This document shows, in pieces, positions 1-10,789 of a DNA stretch of 64,000 nucleotides. Source of the DNA: Symbiodinium natans (Eukaryota > Sar > Dinophyceae > Suessiales > Symbiodiniaceae). Below the pieces are notes generated by a model. That model saw only the letters and a program-made list of their open reading frames with translations. It did no database searches and was not told the DNA's origin. The stretch is taken from positions 1-64,000 of the forward strand of contig CAJNDS010000127.1 of NCBI GenBank assembly GCA_905221605.1, read 5' to 3'. Every line of letters starts with the position of its first letter. Position 1 is the first letter of the stretch. The position numbers were made by a program, and so were the translations under genes.

Positions 1-889
1 TTTATGCGCCTACGGGCCATGTGTCTTCAACAGATTGCATCTGAGCCGCTGCTCGTGAGCGCTCTCTTGCCTCAAGCAGCTCCTAGGCCACAGCTAGCGT
101 ACTTGCGCCATGTCTGCCACGTCGGAGCCTGATTTGTTGGCCGAAAAAAGTGCCCAGACATAGTCCGTAGGGTCCATGTTTGTGCTTCCAAGTTGTCGCA
201 AGCCCTTCGCAACTCGCTCAGCGAAGTACTCAGTGGAGGAGGTTGCCGAGGTCTTCAAGGCCGATTTTTGGCGATGCGAGAGGCTTCACATTCGTTGCGG
301 GGCGCAGGCGCGGCCGGCCGGTGCGCGGCCGGAGGTGTCCAAGCTCATCCGTGCGCTGCTTGGTGGCCTAGCTGCAGTGTATGGTTGTAGCAACAGCCAT
401 GCGCGGGGTCAAAGCTTTGGGTGCAAGAAACCAGTCATGCCTTCAGTCAGGTCCTTGGGTTGAGTCTGACATGAACCCTGAGGCAGGAAGTCAGTCTTGT
501 TCTATAGCAAGTTGTGACGTGGACGGTGAAGCCAGGCAGACGTAGACTGTATTCCTTTTTCTTTTCGGACACGTCTCCGTTGTGGTGATAAATAACCATG
601 TGAACCTTGACCGTTCTGCGCTTCAGGGCTGGCGGAGAAGGGGTGCGTTCGTAGACGGGTCCGCTGACAGTGATGTATTGCAGGGCATGCCCCAGCTTTT
701 TTCTGGCGCTTCGCACGAGTCCGGTTGAAGAGTCCTCGAGTCCTCCGCCAGAAGCAGAAGAACACCTCTTGCGTCCTTCACCCTTTAGGGGACGACCGGT
801 AGCATAATACTGACATTGGCGTGCGGTGATTGGGTGGCGGGTTTCCTGCACCTGTCCTTTAATAACTTTGTAAATTGCCAAAGGGTGAA
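1..889. other. No gene recognised
   Basis: This stretch has several short overlapping open frames on both strands, none longer than about 145 residues. None shows a motif, family resemblance or exon-like continuity that I can support. A run of G/T-rich sequence begins near its right end and grades into the repeat array that follows. Confidence 0.5.
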
Positions 890-1590
890 TCCAGTCCTGA
901 TAAAGGGGTTTCCGCAGGGTTTCCGTTCATGTTTGTTAAGCTTCTGGAGGGTTTCCCTGGGTTTCCCTACAGTTTCGCGAGGGTTTCCGCGGGGTTTCTG
1001 GGGGTTTCCGTGGGTTTCCTTAGATTTCGTGCATGTGTTAAAAACCTATTGGATGGTTTTGGTAGGTTCCTCAAGGGTTTCGTGAGGGTTTCCGTGGGAT
1101 TTCGTGCAGTTTTTGAACTTTCCGGAGGTTTTCCTTGAATTTCTCTAAAGTTTTGTGAGGGTTTCCGCGGATGTCCGTGGGTTTTGTCAAGTTTTGCCTT
1201 GGTTTTTTAAAAGCTTTCAGATGGTTTCCCTGGGGTTTTCTAAGGTTTGCGGGGTTTCAGTGGGTTTTGTTAGATTTTGCGTAGGTTTTTGAAGCTCTCG
1301 GAAGGTTTTCTAATGTCTTGTGAAGGTTACCGTGGGTTTTCCATGGTTTTTGACAGCTTTGAAGGGGTTTCCGTGGGTTTCTTAGGGCTGTGTGAGGGTT
1401 TCCGCGGGGTTTCTGTGGGTTTTCTTATATAGGTCGTGCGCAGGTCTTTAAAGCTTCCAGTGGAGCTTTGTGAGGGTTCCTGCAAAATCTCCGCGGGGTT
1501 CCGATTGGTTTTCTCATGCTTTGCGGCTTTGGAAAAAGATGTCAGAGGCTTCAGCGAGGGTTTCCATGAGCTTCCATGGCACCATGGATT
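890..1590. repeat. Degenerate GGGTTTCC minisatellite array
   Basis: About 700 bp is dominated by irregular copies of a short unit close to GAGGGTTTCCGYGGGTTTC. The copies are separated by variable spacers such as TTTTGTGA and TTCGTGCA. The array is G/T-rich on the plus strand and has no fixed period, so it looks like an old, diverged minisatellite. It resembles the TTTAGGG-like arrays elsewhere in the window but is distinct, because the core is GGGTTTCC. The short open frames inside it only translate the repeat. Confidence 0.75.
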
Positions 1591-2374
1591 TCCTCAGCGT
1601 TACTTCAAGCTTTGGAATTTGTCACATGATGCGGTCGGCGCTCGTCCAGATAGGCAAGATGCAAGCGGCGCAGTGTGTCGTGCGGCTTTGCAGCGCTGCC
1701 AGGTGAGGTTGTGGAGGTGGATGCTGATGGCACAGGGAGAATCAGAAGTGACCGCTGGGGCTAACCCAGCTGTATTTTTCCGCAGGAGTAGGTCCGAGTA
1801 GGTTTTCCATATGTGCTCCGGGTCTTTGCGCAGGAAATTGTTCCGAGGCCAGATTCTGGGTCCGCTTTTGTGTGCAAAAGTCACGTCCGCTTGTGCGTGG
1901 CCTCCCCGGCAATCCGCCAATCCGACTGGACATTTGCCGCTGCCTTCCAATTTCCGATGCCCGCAAGCGCTTGGTCGCCCTGGTTTCAGATGCAAGCAAG
2001 GCGCATCGCCACCTTAAAATCTTGCCTGCAGAAGTGCTGTGCTTCCGCCACCGTGGCCATGGCAAATGAATTTCCGCACGTTTTACTATCCGCCACAAAG
2101 TTGTCAGCGCCAGGCTACTCTGGCTTTCCAACCTTTTCCGTGCATTCCAGCCGTCTCTTGGATTTTGAAACAATTTTTTTTTCTTGCTTCTGCGGAAGTA
2201 AGACTTGAAAGATAATTCTCGACTTCTCTGTTCCAGGCAACAAAGAACAGGCAGAGAGGGCTTCTTTCTTCGAACAGGAAGAAGCAAAATGGAATGTTCT
2301 TTTTAAATGTGAAAGTACCGTTGAAAAACAACAGATTTAAGAGATCTGAAGAAGAAGCCCCCGAATCCTCGCTT

Positions 2375-2500
2375 GTCCCTTGAAGTCCCCTTCGACAAAG
2401 ATCTTCGGGCCCCTTCAAGGGGGACCCTTCAAGGGGGACCCTTGAAGCCCCCTTAAAAGTCCCCCTTGAAGCGCCCCTTGAAGACCCTTTACTGAAGGGG
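2375..2500. repeat. CCCCTTGAAGG-type short repeats
   Basis: About eight degenerate copies of CCCCTTGAAG occur in both orientations (CCTTCAAGGGGG next to CCCTTGAAGCCCCC). The cluster is therefore part tandem and part inverted, and could fold into short hairpins. Confidence 0.7.
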
Positions 2501-2649
2501 AGGATCCCTTTCGGCAAGCTGAGAAAGCTGCGCAGCCTGACAAAGCACCGTGAGGTCGTAGTGTTAGCGCTTTTGCTCTCTTTAATGTGTTGATGACCTG
2601 CAAAAGTCTCCACTCGAACAATAAAAAACAAAAAAAAAACAAGATTTTA

Positions 2650-2790
2650 GGAAGGTGGAATTTAAACTAAAATCCCTTCTCTCTTCTCTCTTGATTTTTC
2701 GAATAACGAATAACTTCTCTTCTCTCTTCTCTTCGGTTTTTCGAATAATAAAATACAAAAAACAAAAAAAAATTCGGAGGTGGAATTTAG
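2650..2790 (+). repeat. Imperfect direct repeat with pyrimidine tracts
   Basis: GGTGGAATTTA occurs near 2656 and again near 2778. Between the two lie two copies of a TCTCTTCTCTC tract followed by TTTTTCGAATAA, at about 2680-2710 and 2718-2750. This is a small local duplication with no coding support. Confidence 0.6.
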
Positions 2791-3380
2791 AATTAAGCAG
2801 AGCTTCACTTACTTGGAAAACTGTGCCTTTACTGCACCTTCTAGCCTACCTGCTGCCAGCAGATGCGGTCTGGAAAGGTCTCTTACTTGCCACGGGCATG
2901 TGTTGCCTGCTGCGCTTCTTCTTTCTCCTGCAGGAAAGGCTACAGATTGGTACCCCCTTGAAGCTGATCTCTTCGATTGGCTGGCATTTGCTTGAAGAAT
3001 CTGGCCTTGTTCTTCCTTAAGTCAAGCACACCATCTGAAATACTTGGTGCCTTGAACCAGCATTCTGTTCACCTTTCTTGCTGGATGCTTCTGCCCAACG
3101 CACTTTGCTAAAACACTGCAGGAATTCTTCTGCCAGTGTGTTAAAGAAAGAGGTGCGTGGTTCTCCTTTTCACGTGTGCAACTGAACATTCGTTCATTCG
3201 CAGTGTGCAAGTAGTGAACGTGGCTGTACGTGTACAAGTTTGCCCGCAACGGTTCCACCTGTTCATCTTCCACCTGCTGTGTATAGCTCAGCATTATTCC
3301 CAGGAACCTAGAATCCAGCCTACACGCAGTTCTTCCTGGAGCAATTCATCGACAATTGCAGCATTGTTCAGTGCGGACTT

Positions 3381-3836
3381 TCAGGCAGACTCACAACGGC
3401 GGAGCTCGGTTCCTATAGGGGAAGAAGTGTGCGAGGCCTGCAGAAGCGAGCACGGAGGAATAGGAGCGGAGAAACCCAGGGGCACGCCCACATGCAAATA
3501 AGAAAACAAGTCGGCATCAGCATCCTTGAAGATGAGGGAGAGTGTATACCAGAGAGACAGACGGAAGGGCTGGCCGTCGTCCATCGACATCAGCGTGGCC
3601 CCAAGTATCGTCCTGGCGGACTTGCAGAAACTCGCGCAAGTCGAGGAAGAACGGGCAAGTTCGTCTTCGGACAGAGGCGCAGTTTTAGCTCCGGAAGACA
3701 ACGCGGTGACTATTTTGGGAACTAGGCCAGTGTGGGCCAGGCGGGCAGACCAGGCACGGCGCAGGGCCTTGAAGTGGTCGTCACTTTGCGGTCGAACGTG
3801 ACAGGCGGTGCTGCCCGCGCCAGCGCCATCCTCCAC
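3381..3836 (-). pseudogene. Retroelement fragment just upstream of a missing reverse transcriptase
   Basis: The minus-strand frame ends in the stretch GQPFRLSLWYTL followed by a GVPLGFSAPIPP motif. I recognise this as the segment that precedes the reverse-transcriptase domain in abundant dinoflagellate retroelement polyproteins; this rests on family memory and no search was run. The frame stops at 3,381 and nothing resembling a reverse transcriptase follows, so the element is truncated. It overlaps the end of the methyltransferase-like fragment upstream, in a different frame, which is another sign of decay. Comparison with full-length Symbiodiniaceae elements would confirm the identity. Confidence 0.45.
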
Positions 3837-3849
3837 CGGGAAGGGATAT

Positions 3850-4640
3850 GCTGGTCAGGGCAGGCGAGCGGGCAACAAGTCAACCCATGTAGACAGTGTA
3901 TAATCGCGGTCCTCAATTGACACGAGGACGCAGAGGGATGCAATGGAACTGGCGAGGGAGGGCGGGTAACAAGCCGTTGTTCGGGTGAGGAAACCTCCAT
4001 CTGCGGTGCGTTGCCTCGACAAGGGACGATGGTAGGCGGGCAGGTGCGGGCACACGGATGCTGCCACCGACGGCCGGTTACACCAGAACAGCCAAGCTTT
4101 CGTGTAATCCAGGCCATGGGCACAAGAGGCAACGGACGCTCCGAACGGGGCAAACGCACGGACCGGACCCAGGCCATGACCTGAGGATCCAGCCACAGCA
4201 AGCTAGTAGAGGGGTTCTCCAGAAAGATGATGCCCCCACGCGCGGCCACGAGAGAAAGTAGGTGGCGTGTGCGTTGATGCAGAAGGGTTGTCATGGCGGG
4301 CTCACGCTGCTGTTTCGGAGAGGTTGGGCAGACCCAATGGAAAAGACGGCGTGCGCACGGCGGGGGACCCGGCTTTGCAAGGCGCGTGCGTGAGTAGGCT
4401 GAGCATGGCGGCGCAGCACAGCAAGCACCAATTGAGCCGGAAGCGCACAACCGACAAAGCGCGGAGTAGGTGACATCGTTGGACACGTCTAGGGCAGAGC
4501 CAGTCAGAAGATCCACTGGCTCCATGCGTGCTAGAAGGAGCTTGCGGATGGCGTTGTGAACCGGGGCCGAGGAACCAGCAAACAGGTCCAGAAACACGCG
4601 GACACCTGGGATGGGGCGACAGTGAGGCCCGGGGCAATCC
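3850..4640 (-). pseudogene. C5-methyltransferase-like domain of a retroelement, frameshifted
   Basis: On the minus strand the frame reads FLDLFAGS near 4,594, then AAPPCSAYS, then FLENPSTS near 4,215. These match the order and spacing of cytosine-5 methyltransferase motifs I (DxFxG), IV (PC) and VI (ENx), although the canonical ENV is ENP here. The frame then breaks at about 4,150-4,196. The domain resumes in another frame with a CAHGLDYTKAWLFWCN stretch and a TRTTACYPPSLA stretch, both typical of the dinoflagellate retroelement version of this domain. The fragment is decayed and unlikely to be active. Cytosine methyltransferases captured by dinoflagellate retrotransposons are known; whether this divergent family is catalytic is not. 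Confidence 0.5.
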
Positions 4641-4683
4641 TGTGAAGCACGTGGAGCCGGTGAAGGACTGGACAGGTCAGAAG

Positions 4684-4910
4684 CCGGTTGCTCACGAATG
4701 CCCGGGGTGACCAGGCATGCCGGCAGGAAGTGGCGAGAAGGAAAAGCAGAGTCAGCACAAGATGCGGCAGCCGGTTGCTCACGTACGCTGGCGCATGAGG
4801 GGGCGGGCAAGGCATGCTGGGCTGGCTAGGCAGAGAACGGCGCAGGACCGGTTGCTCGCAAACGCCCGGCGGTGTCGGGCGTGCCGGTTCCTTGGCCATG
4901 ACGGGCCATG
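4684..4910 (-). repeat. Three-copy tandem repeat, ~77-87 bp unit
   Basis: CCGGTTGCTC begins at 4684, 4771 and 4848 on the plus strand. Each copy is followed by related sequence ending in a GCATGCYGG-like block. On the minus strand it encodes three degenerate SNR-containing peptide repeats. The repeat sits between the zinc-finger region and the methyltransferase-like domain of the retroelement. Confidence 0.65.
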
Positions 4911-6195
4911 GTTAACGGACATTAGAGGGCTGTTTGATGTGAGAGTCGGCTGTGCACGGTCGGAACTCGGGGCTGCAGGCGGGAACGCTGTGTTGCACGG
5001 GTGCCGGTGCGGCAATAGCGCTGTGTGTGTGCAAGGATGCAGGACCCGCAGTAGCTTCGGCGCTGCTCGAATCATCTTCCGAGTCGGAAGACACCGGCAC
5101 AGAGTTGCCGGATACAGAAGATAGTCAATGCGCCGTGTTCTTGTGTTCTGCTGCGGTATGTTTCTGCCCGCAGGGCTTGCCGGACGGCAGTGGGATCGGG
5201 CAGAGGTGTGAGCATAGCGGCAGTTAGGATTGGAGCACTTGCCCACGGCATACCGCTTGCAAAGTTCACGCTTACCGATCTTCTGAAACCAGGATGCCTC
5301 GAAGCCGGGCACGGCAGCAGTGCCGTCAGTCTTCTCTCTACCGCGTCCCTTGCCCTTAGACTTGGGCGCGGGCTTGCGGGCATCTTCATTGCGGGCAGAA
5401 CGGGAGCGGTCCGCACGGCGGTTGTGAGGGTGCGGGGGTTAGGGGTATTAGGGTCAGCAGCGGCTTTGGCCGGTCGCGGACGAGGCTGCAAGAGGGCGGA
5501 GATGTCCTGGCGGCACGTGGAGATCTCGTTGAGGGCGTCCTCAATGGACCAGGCGTGATCACGGACCAATTCATGTATGGAGACCCGGACCGCACGGTCC
5601 GCGGCTAAGATCTCGTTGAGCGTCGGCGGGCGGAGCGACGGGTCTAGCGGAACCGCCAGGCGGTGGAGATAAACTTGTCTGTGAACCGTTTGATGGTGAT
5701 CAAGTGAGTGATCTTCGTCATAGCCAATGCGGTAGCAAAGAGTGAGAGGTTGCGACGAAGCACGGACTCCAGCGGCCCATTGAGGCCCGTGGCGGAGGTC
5801 GGACCAGGCGCCTCGGACTCGTCAGCGAGCAAGGCTCGAAGCAGCTGACCGTCGGAGCGCGGACGGCGGGACTCGGACCAGGCAGCGCGGTCTGCTTCAG
5901 AAGCGCGCTGACGCCAGGGCAACCAAGGGGAGCAGGAGGAGTCATGCAGGTGCTTGATCGCAGAGCACATCTCCAGGCACGGCGTTGCGGCGGAGTTCAG
6001 GAGCTCGCCGGGGTATAAGCAGCTCCCAGGAGTCAAAGCGTTTGGCGCACGCCGCACGGAGGCACAAGGTGCAAGCAGGCGGCGGTTGCTGGACCACACT
6101 CGCCTGGTCGAGTTGGTCTGTTTGCGCGCCACACGCCGGGCGGAGCCAACACAGGTGGGCAGGAAACCACAGCGCGCGGGGAGCATCCGGATCAC
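4779..6195 (-). pseudogene. Gag-like retroelement region with a CCCH zinc finger
   Basis: Three overlapping minus-strand frames (5644-6195, 5072-5569, 4779-5312) together look like one protein broken by frameshifts. The first is hydrophilic and ends in a helical stretch. The second contains an EISTCRQDISALLQPRP-type segment. The third carries a CCCH zinc finger at 5208-5261 with spacing C-x7-C-x4-C-x3-H. In dinoflagellate retroelements such a finger precedes the methyltransferase-like domain, as it does here. The probable role is nucleic-acid binding as a gag analogue. The frame changes mean it is not an intact gene; introns cannot be excluded as an explanation for some of them. Confidence 0.45.
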
Positions 6196-6639
6196 AGGAG
6201 GACGCAGCGTGTGTAACGTTGCTGCGCGAATTATAGAGCAAGAGGGCAGGGGTGGAGGACGGCGAGGGAGGTTGCAGCGCAGCGGCGCACTCCACCGGAA
6301 GGCGGCTCCGAACAGACCGATCCACAGTCATTCTCAGAAGAGCAACTAGACACTGGCGGGGTGGGTGCTCTGGAAGGAGGTCCGGAAGGAGTGGCAAGTC
6401 CGGGTCTTGGGCAAACGGGACAAGCGGAGTGGCGGCTTCTGCAGGATGCACTGCACTGGTGTGCCTGGAGCTGAATGTGGGCCAGTGTGCTCAGCTTCCT
6501 CCCCCGTGGCATGAGCAGGAGGGGGGGCGACAGGTGCAGCTGACCAGCGGACACGCGGCAAGCCAGCAGCTGACGGCAGCTCCGTTGGAAAATCCGGAAG
6601 CGGATGATCTGAACCCCGAGCCAGTGGCTGAAGCGGACG

Positions 6640-8754
6640 AAAGCCAGCGCGGATGCATGAAATCACGGTGCGTTGGCAACACAACATTGGGCCGATATCA
6701 TCACGGCTGTAGAGTGCAACGGATTTGTCCGAACCTGACAGCCGATGATGGCCTTGAATGCGTCTGGGCTCAGCAGGCATGTCCAACTGGCGGGCCCAAG
6801 ACAGGAGTGTGGTCTTAGCCGAGTGAGCGGCTATTAGGTTAAACGCAGAAGGCATCGGCTCCGAGCTGTGCAGATTCCAATGGTGGCAAAGGAGACTGCG
6901 GATCCACGGCACTGCGCATGCTTGGTCCCGGAACAGCGGCTTGACAATGACCGGGTGACCGGCGTCGGCAGAAAGGATGGCGGGCAAGAAATCGATGACG
7001 CGGTGTGGGTGCAAGGCATTGGTGTCCGCAAGAACTTGCTTGACAACTTACAACCAGCGGGTCGTCCAGGAGGACGCGGCGGAAACCCAAAAGGCCGGGC
7101 GAATAGATGCCCCAAGGCATCCCGGATTTAGTGGTCTTCGTGCGAATACAGATGCCCACCAAGGCAGCGGAGGGCGCTTGAAAATGCAAGCGGGCTGGCG
7201 GAACCCACAGAAGGTCACCCCAGCGGAGTGAAGCCCAAATTGCGCACAGCAAAACACCCAACATGTAAGTCTCTGCAGGCAGCGTGTCCGGGCAGAGAAC
7301 GCGGGCCTCCAACCAAGCCGTGAAGCTCAATGAGAAGGGAAGGCTTTCGCGGTGCTCAAGTGGGGCAGATGGAGAAAGAAAGGCTCGGGCAATAGCACCC
7401 TCAAGCTGGCGGCGCAGGAGCGGAAGACCAGCCTTTCTAGAAAACCAGGACAGAGCCTTGAAGGGCATGGTGGCCAGGCCTTGGGGACTAGAGCGGGCAC
7501 GCAACCAGTCTGGCAACACACCTGGTTGCGGATCGTGTGCTGACGATCGGCGAATCTCACAGTGCAAACACCAGGCGGCCCACATGACTAGATAGCGTTG
7601 TAGAGTTCAAGGCGCGTTTGTTATAACAACACGACTGATGAAGAAATCCGGGTCGGATGAAGCGGATGCCTCCACAAAAAGAGCCGAGAAGCTGGCCAAA
7701 AGGTTGACAAAAAACAACCAGCGTGCAATGAGTTTGTCCCGAGCAGCTTCGAAAGCACACGTGCAGGGAAGCGGAGCCGTAAGCTTGCGTATGTAGGCGG
7801 CCGGCTTAGCACAGGGCGTCACTGCGATTGTAGCGGGCCCAGGAGGGGCCAAGGCGGGCAGTGAACGTGCACGCAGTTTAGGGGCTGGTAAGGGCGGGAT
7901 TAGGGTCGGGGCCAGGGCTCTGAATGAGCGCTTAGGCGGGTTAGGGATTGCAGGTTTAAGGGCCACGGCGGCAGCAACTAGGCCTGGCGGCCGGTATGCC
8001 GGATTGAGGAACCATCAAGCCAACGCGGAATATTGCGAGAGGGCACAATTGGTTGGCAGGATGCCGGGCACGGTGCAGCTGACACCAACGAGAAGGAGCC
8101 AGCAGAGCCTGAAGACAAAGGAGAAGGTTTCGGCGTTGCAGGCGGGGATGCAGGAGAAGCAGGCAGGCTTGGCAACGGTGATGCCGGCAGGCCGGCCAAA
8201 GCGGCAGGCCTAGAAGCAGCAGGCTCTGCGTGCACAGACGGGGAAGACAGTATGCCGGAAGGGTGCAGGAGTCCGCTGGAGACGGCATTCTGTTCAGGAG
8301 CGGCTTGCTCCAGCAAAGGCGGGGGCGCAGGCTCCACTGCAGCGGCTGCGCCAGAAAGTGGACTGACATGAAGGTCTTGAGCAACAGCTGAAGCATCCGG
8401 AGACGCGTCCACAGAGTGCACGGGACCAGCATCGAGGTCTTGGACGTGTCGGCCAGGCAGAGGGTGCACAGGGAGAAATGCATGGGCGTCCGGAGGTGGG
8501 TGCAGTTGTGAAGTAGGAGCACCAACGGACGACAAGGGATGCGACACAGCCGGGGGTGGAATGCAAGCGGCCTGGGGGGGGTCCGAAGGTGGGTGCACGG
8601 AAGGTGGAGAAGCACCAACAGACAGGCCAGGTGGCACCGGGGGAACGACAGCCGGTATGAGATGTGTCAGGCAAGGGGCCAAGGGGGCGGACGAGCGGAC
8701 AACATCAGGCGACGGTAGCACCGGTGCAGGACAAGGAGAATCATGCTCGTCCAT
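6640..8754 (-). pseudogene. Tyrosine recombinase with proline-rich N-terminal region, frameshifted
   Basis: From an ATG at 8,754 the minus strand encodes a proline- and alanine-rich region of about 260 residues. A helical segment follows (about 7,600-7,800), then a recombinase core at 6,839-7,585 with ASLRWGDLLWVPP (candidate first catalytic Arg) and RTKTTKSGMPW (candidate Lys). The reading then shifts frame near 7,050 and continues in the frame of 6,346-7,014 with AAHSAKTTLLSWA, RRIQGHH and ALYSRDDIG. This supplies the remaining His positions and the candidate nucleophile Tyr near 6,710. The order matches tyrosine recombinases of the DIRS/Crypton type. At least one frame change interrupts the domain, so it is probably inactive. 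It lies upstream of the gag-like region in transcription order. Confidence 0.5.
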
Positions 8755-9163
8755 GGCGATGAGGATGTCCTGGCGGGAGCGTCCCTGAACAGCCCTGAAC
8801 AGAACTAAAGGGAACCAACCCCAGGGAAAAAGTGCAGCTGCAGAACGCGAAACACGGGCAGCTTTTTTCAAGGCAGGGCGCGTGCGAAAGGCACTGTGGC
8901 CAGAAGCAAAGGGCAAAAAGCATGGAGCGGAGGAGCCAGAGCGGAAAAGCCGCGGCCGCGTAGGAAGTTACAGAACCTTGAGGCTTAATTGTAAAGGAGG
9001 CGGCCGGGCGGCAATTCAGCAAAGGCAACTCCGCGGAAACCGGGCGGCTCAGGAGTGCAAACGGTGACAGGCGGAGCACTGGTGTTCCTTCTGCCCGGAC
9101 CTCTCGCCGAACATGACCGGGCGGAAGCAGAGGCCTGTGCAGGTGGGGGCACGGTCCGGCGAG

Positions 9164-10174
9164 TCAAAGGCGGAGCAGATGTGGGTACAGTACCCGCGGA
9201 GGCGGAGGTGGCTGACAGCATCCGCGGGCGGCTGCAAGCGGACATACAACCGCCGCGGAATCTCGTCCGGATGCACGCAAAACATGTCCGGATACGGCCA
9301 CCATGGCGGGCGGACAACAGTGCAGGCGGAAGCGGGCAGAGCAATTTGTGCTCCATGCACGGGCCCTGGTTAGGGGAGTCCGTGAAGCCCGGATCGAAGT
9401 TGAGCGCCTCATCGGGCCGCGGGTCGGTGGCGGCAGTGGGCAAATGGCCGGCAGGCGGTCGCGGTCAGTGCGGACCACGGAGGCTGGGGAGTCAGCGGGC
9501 ACGGCGCGATGGCCGATGTTGGGATCGAAGTGCATGTTGTCCTGGCGGATGGGGCGCGGAGCAACGGGCGTGCGGGCCGGACGGGTTGAGAAAAGCTCCG
9601 GGGTTGCAGCAGGGGCAGGCGTGCTGGCAGGCGTGTTGGCAGGCGGTGTTTGGTCAGGCAACGGGCCAGTGTAGACCCCCGTCGCGGTGCTGTGGTGCCA
9701 ATCCCGTTCGCGGGACCAGGCTGCAGGATCATGCGCTGGCGGTGCAGGCGGTGGCGTGGCATCCTGGGGCGGCTGGGCGGCATCATCCTCGGACGACGTG
9801 GCATCGGCCCAGCGGTCAGACCTGAGGGTGCGGGTGATGCGGCGGCCAGAGGGCTGCATGCGGGACAAGATGTCGGCAGGGAGGTGAAAGAGCCTGTCCA
9901 TGAGGACGTCATGGCACACGTCCGACACAAAGCAAACGGACTGCACATCCAGGGAGGCAAGGGCAAGTGCGGAGTCCTCGTGCTCGGGCTCGCAGATAGT
10001 GCGCCAGGCTCGGACGAGCTCAGCGTGACGGGCGGATCTGCGAGCTTGCTCATCAGCACGGGCATCAGCGGAATCCTGGGCAGAAGGGCCGGCAGCAGGC
10101 GGAACCTGGGCTTGGGCGGCTGCAACCGCGGCGGCAGTGGCTTCGGCAGGAGTCGGCGTCTGACGGGAAGCCAT
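9164..10174 (-). CDS. Hydrophilic retroelement-associated ORF, degenerate 3' end
   Basis: The minus-strand ATG at 10,174 starts MASRQTPTPAE and lies within a longer open frame. It is followed by an Ala/Pro/Gln-rich region, an acidic-basic helical segment with a DEQARRSARHAELVRAW stretch, and a long proline-rich tail. Sequence in other frames down to 9,049 contains Cys/His pairs (CSACH), so the true protein may continue after a frameshift. I do not recognise a family. Its composition, strand and position directly before the recombinase suggest the first ORF of the same retroelement cluster. A host gene is possible but has no support. Confidence 0.3.
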   Translation of the reverse strand: MASRQTPTPAEATAAAVAAAQAQVPPAAGPSAQDSADARADEQARRSARHAELVRAWRTICEPEHEDSALALASLDVQSVCFVSDVCHDVLMDRLFHLPADILSRMQPSGRRITRTLRSDRWADATSSEDDAAQPPQDATPPPAPPAHDPAAWSRERDWHHSTATGVYTGPLPDQTPPANTPASTPAPAATPELFSTRPARTPVAPRPIRQDNMHFDPNIGHRAVPADSPASVVRTDRDRLPAICPLPPPTRGPMRRSTSIRASRTPLTRARAWSTNCSARFRLHCCPPAMVAVSGHVLRASGRDSAAVVCPLAAARGCCQPPPPPRVLYPHLLRL

Positions 10175-10399
10175 GGCACCAAACAGGGGGAAACAGTCGA
10201 AGTTGACGCAGAAGCTTGAGAACATCTGAAAGCGGCTGGCAAACAAGCAGCAAAATACTCAAACACAGCATGCGGTTGCAAGTGCAGGGCAGTTGAAGAC
10301 AGAAAGAAAGACTGTAAAAAACAGACAGACATCAACAACAAAAGAAAACCCTGTCCTCGATGACTCGATGTGCGAGTGGCCAGCACCAAGTGCGTGTAG

Positions 10400-10780
10400 C
10401 CAGCCTAAGTCAGCGGACAGCAGGCGGAGCACAGAGGAAACGCGCAGCGGTAAAGAAACCGAGCGCGGCACAGAACTGGGCGTGAGCCGCACCAGACGTG
10501 CAAGCCTGAGTCAGCGGACAGCAGGCATATCAACAGTGAGGACACAGCGGGCAGCAGAAAGCATGCCGAGTGTCGCGCAAGCTGGACGTGAACCGTTCCA
10601 GAGGCGGCACGCCTGAGTCAGCGGACAGCAGGCGGAGGGTTCAAAGAACCGGGCACAGCGACGCGCTAAACATTAGCGGCCGAGTACCGCACCAACTGGA
10701 CGTGAGCCGTTCCAGTCGTGCCAGTTCGCGACTGCAGCGGCAGACGGAACAGGTTCCTCTGCAGCGGCAGCAGGAACAGG
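10400..10780. repeat. Three to four imperfect ~105 bp tandem repeats
   Basis: CAGCGGACAGCAGG starts at 10,411, 10,512 and 10,619. Each copy is preceded by a variant of CTGGACGTGAGCCGTTCCAG with GCCTGAGT; a further copy of that half lies at about 10,696. The spacing is 101-107 bp. The block lies immediately upstream of the minus-strand ORF at 10,174, where an LTR or promoter repeat of the element could lie; that role is inference. Confidence 0.65.
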
Positions 10781-10789
10781 CTCAGCACT

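Larger units (their letters stand above)
1591..3380. other. Low-complexity and unassigned sequence
   Basis: No coding region can be supported. The region contains pyrimidine-rich and A-rich tracts, a local repeat cluster at 2375-2500 and a duplicated block at 2650-2790. Open frames are short and change frame constantly. The left edge of the minus-strand retroelement lies at about 3,381. Confidence 0.5.

Noticed and set aside
3722-4810. Intact host DNA cytosine methyltransferase gene
   Set aside because: The domain is frameshifted, lacks the C-terminal target-recognition motifs and sits among retroelement fragments.
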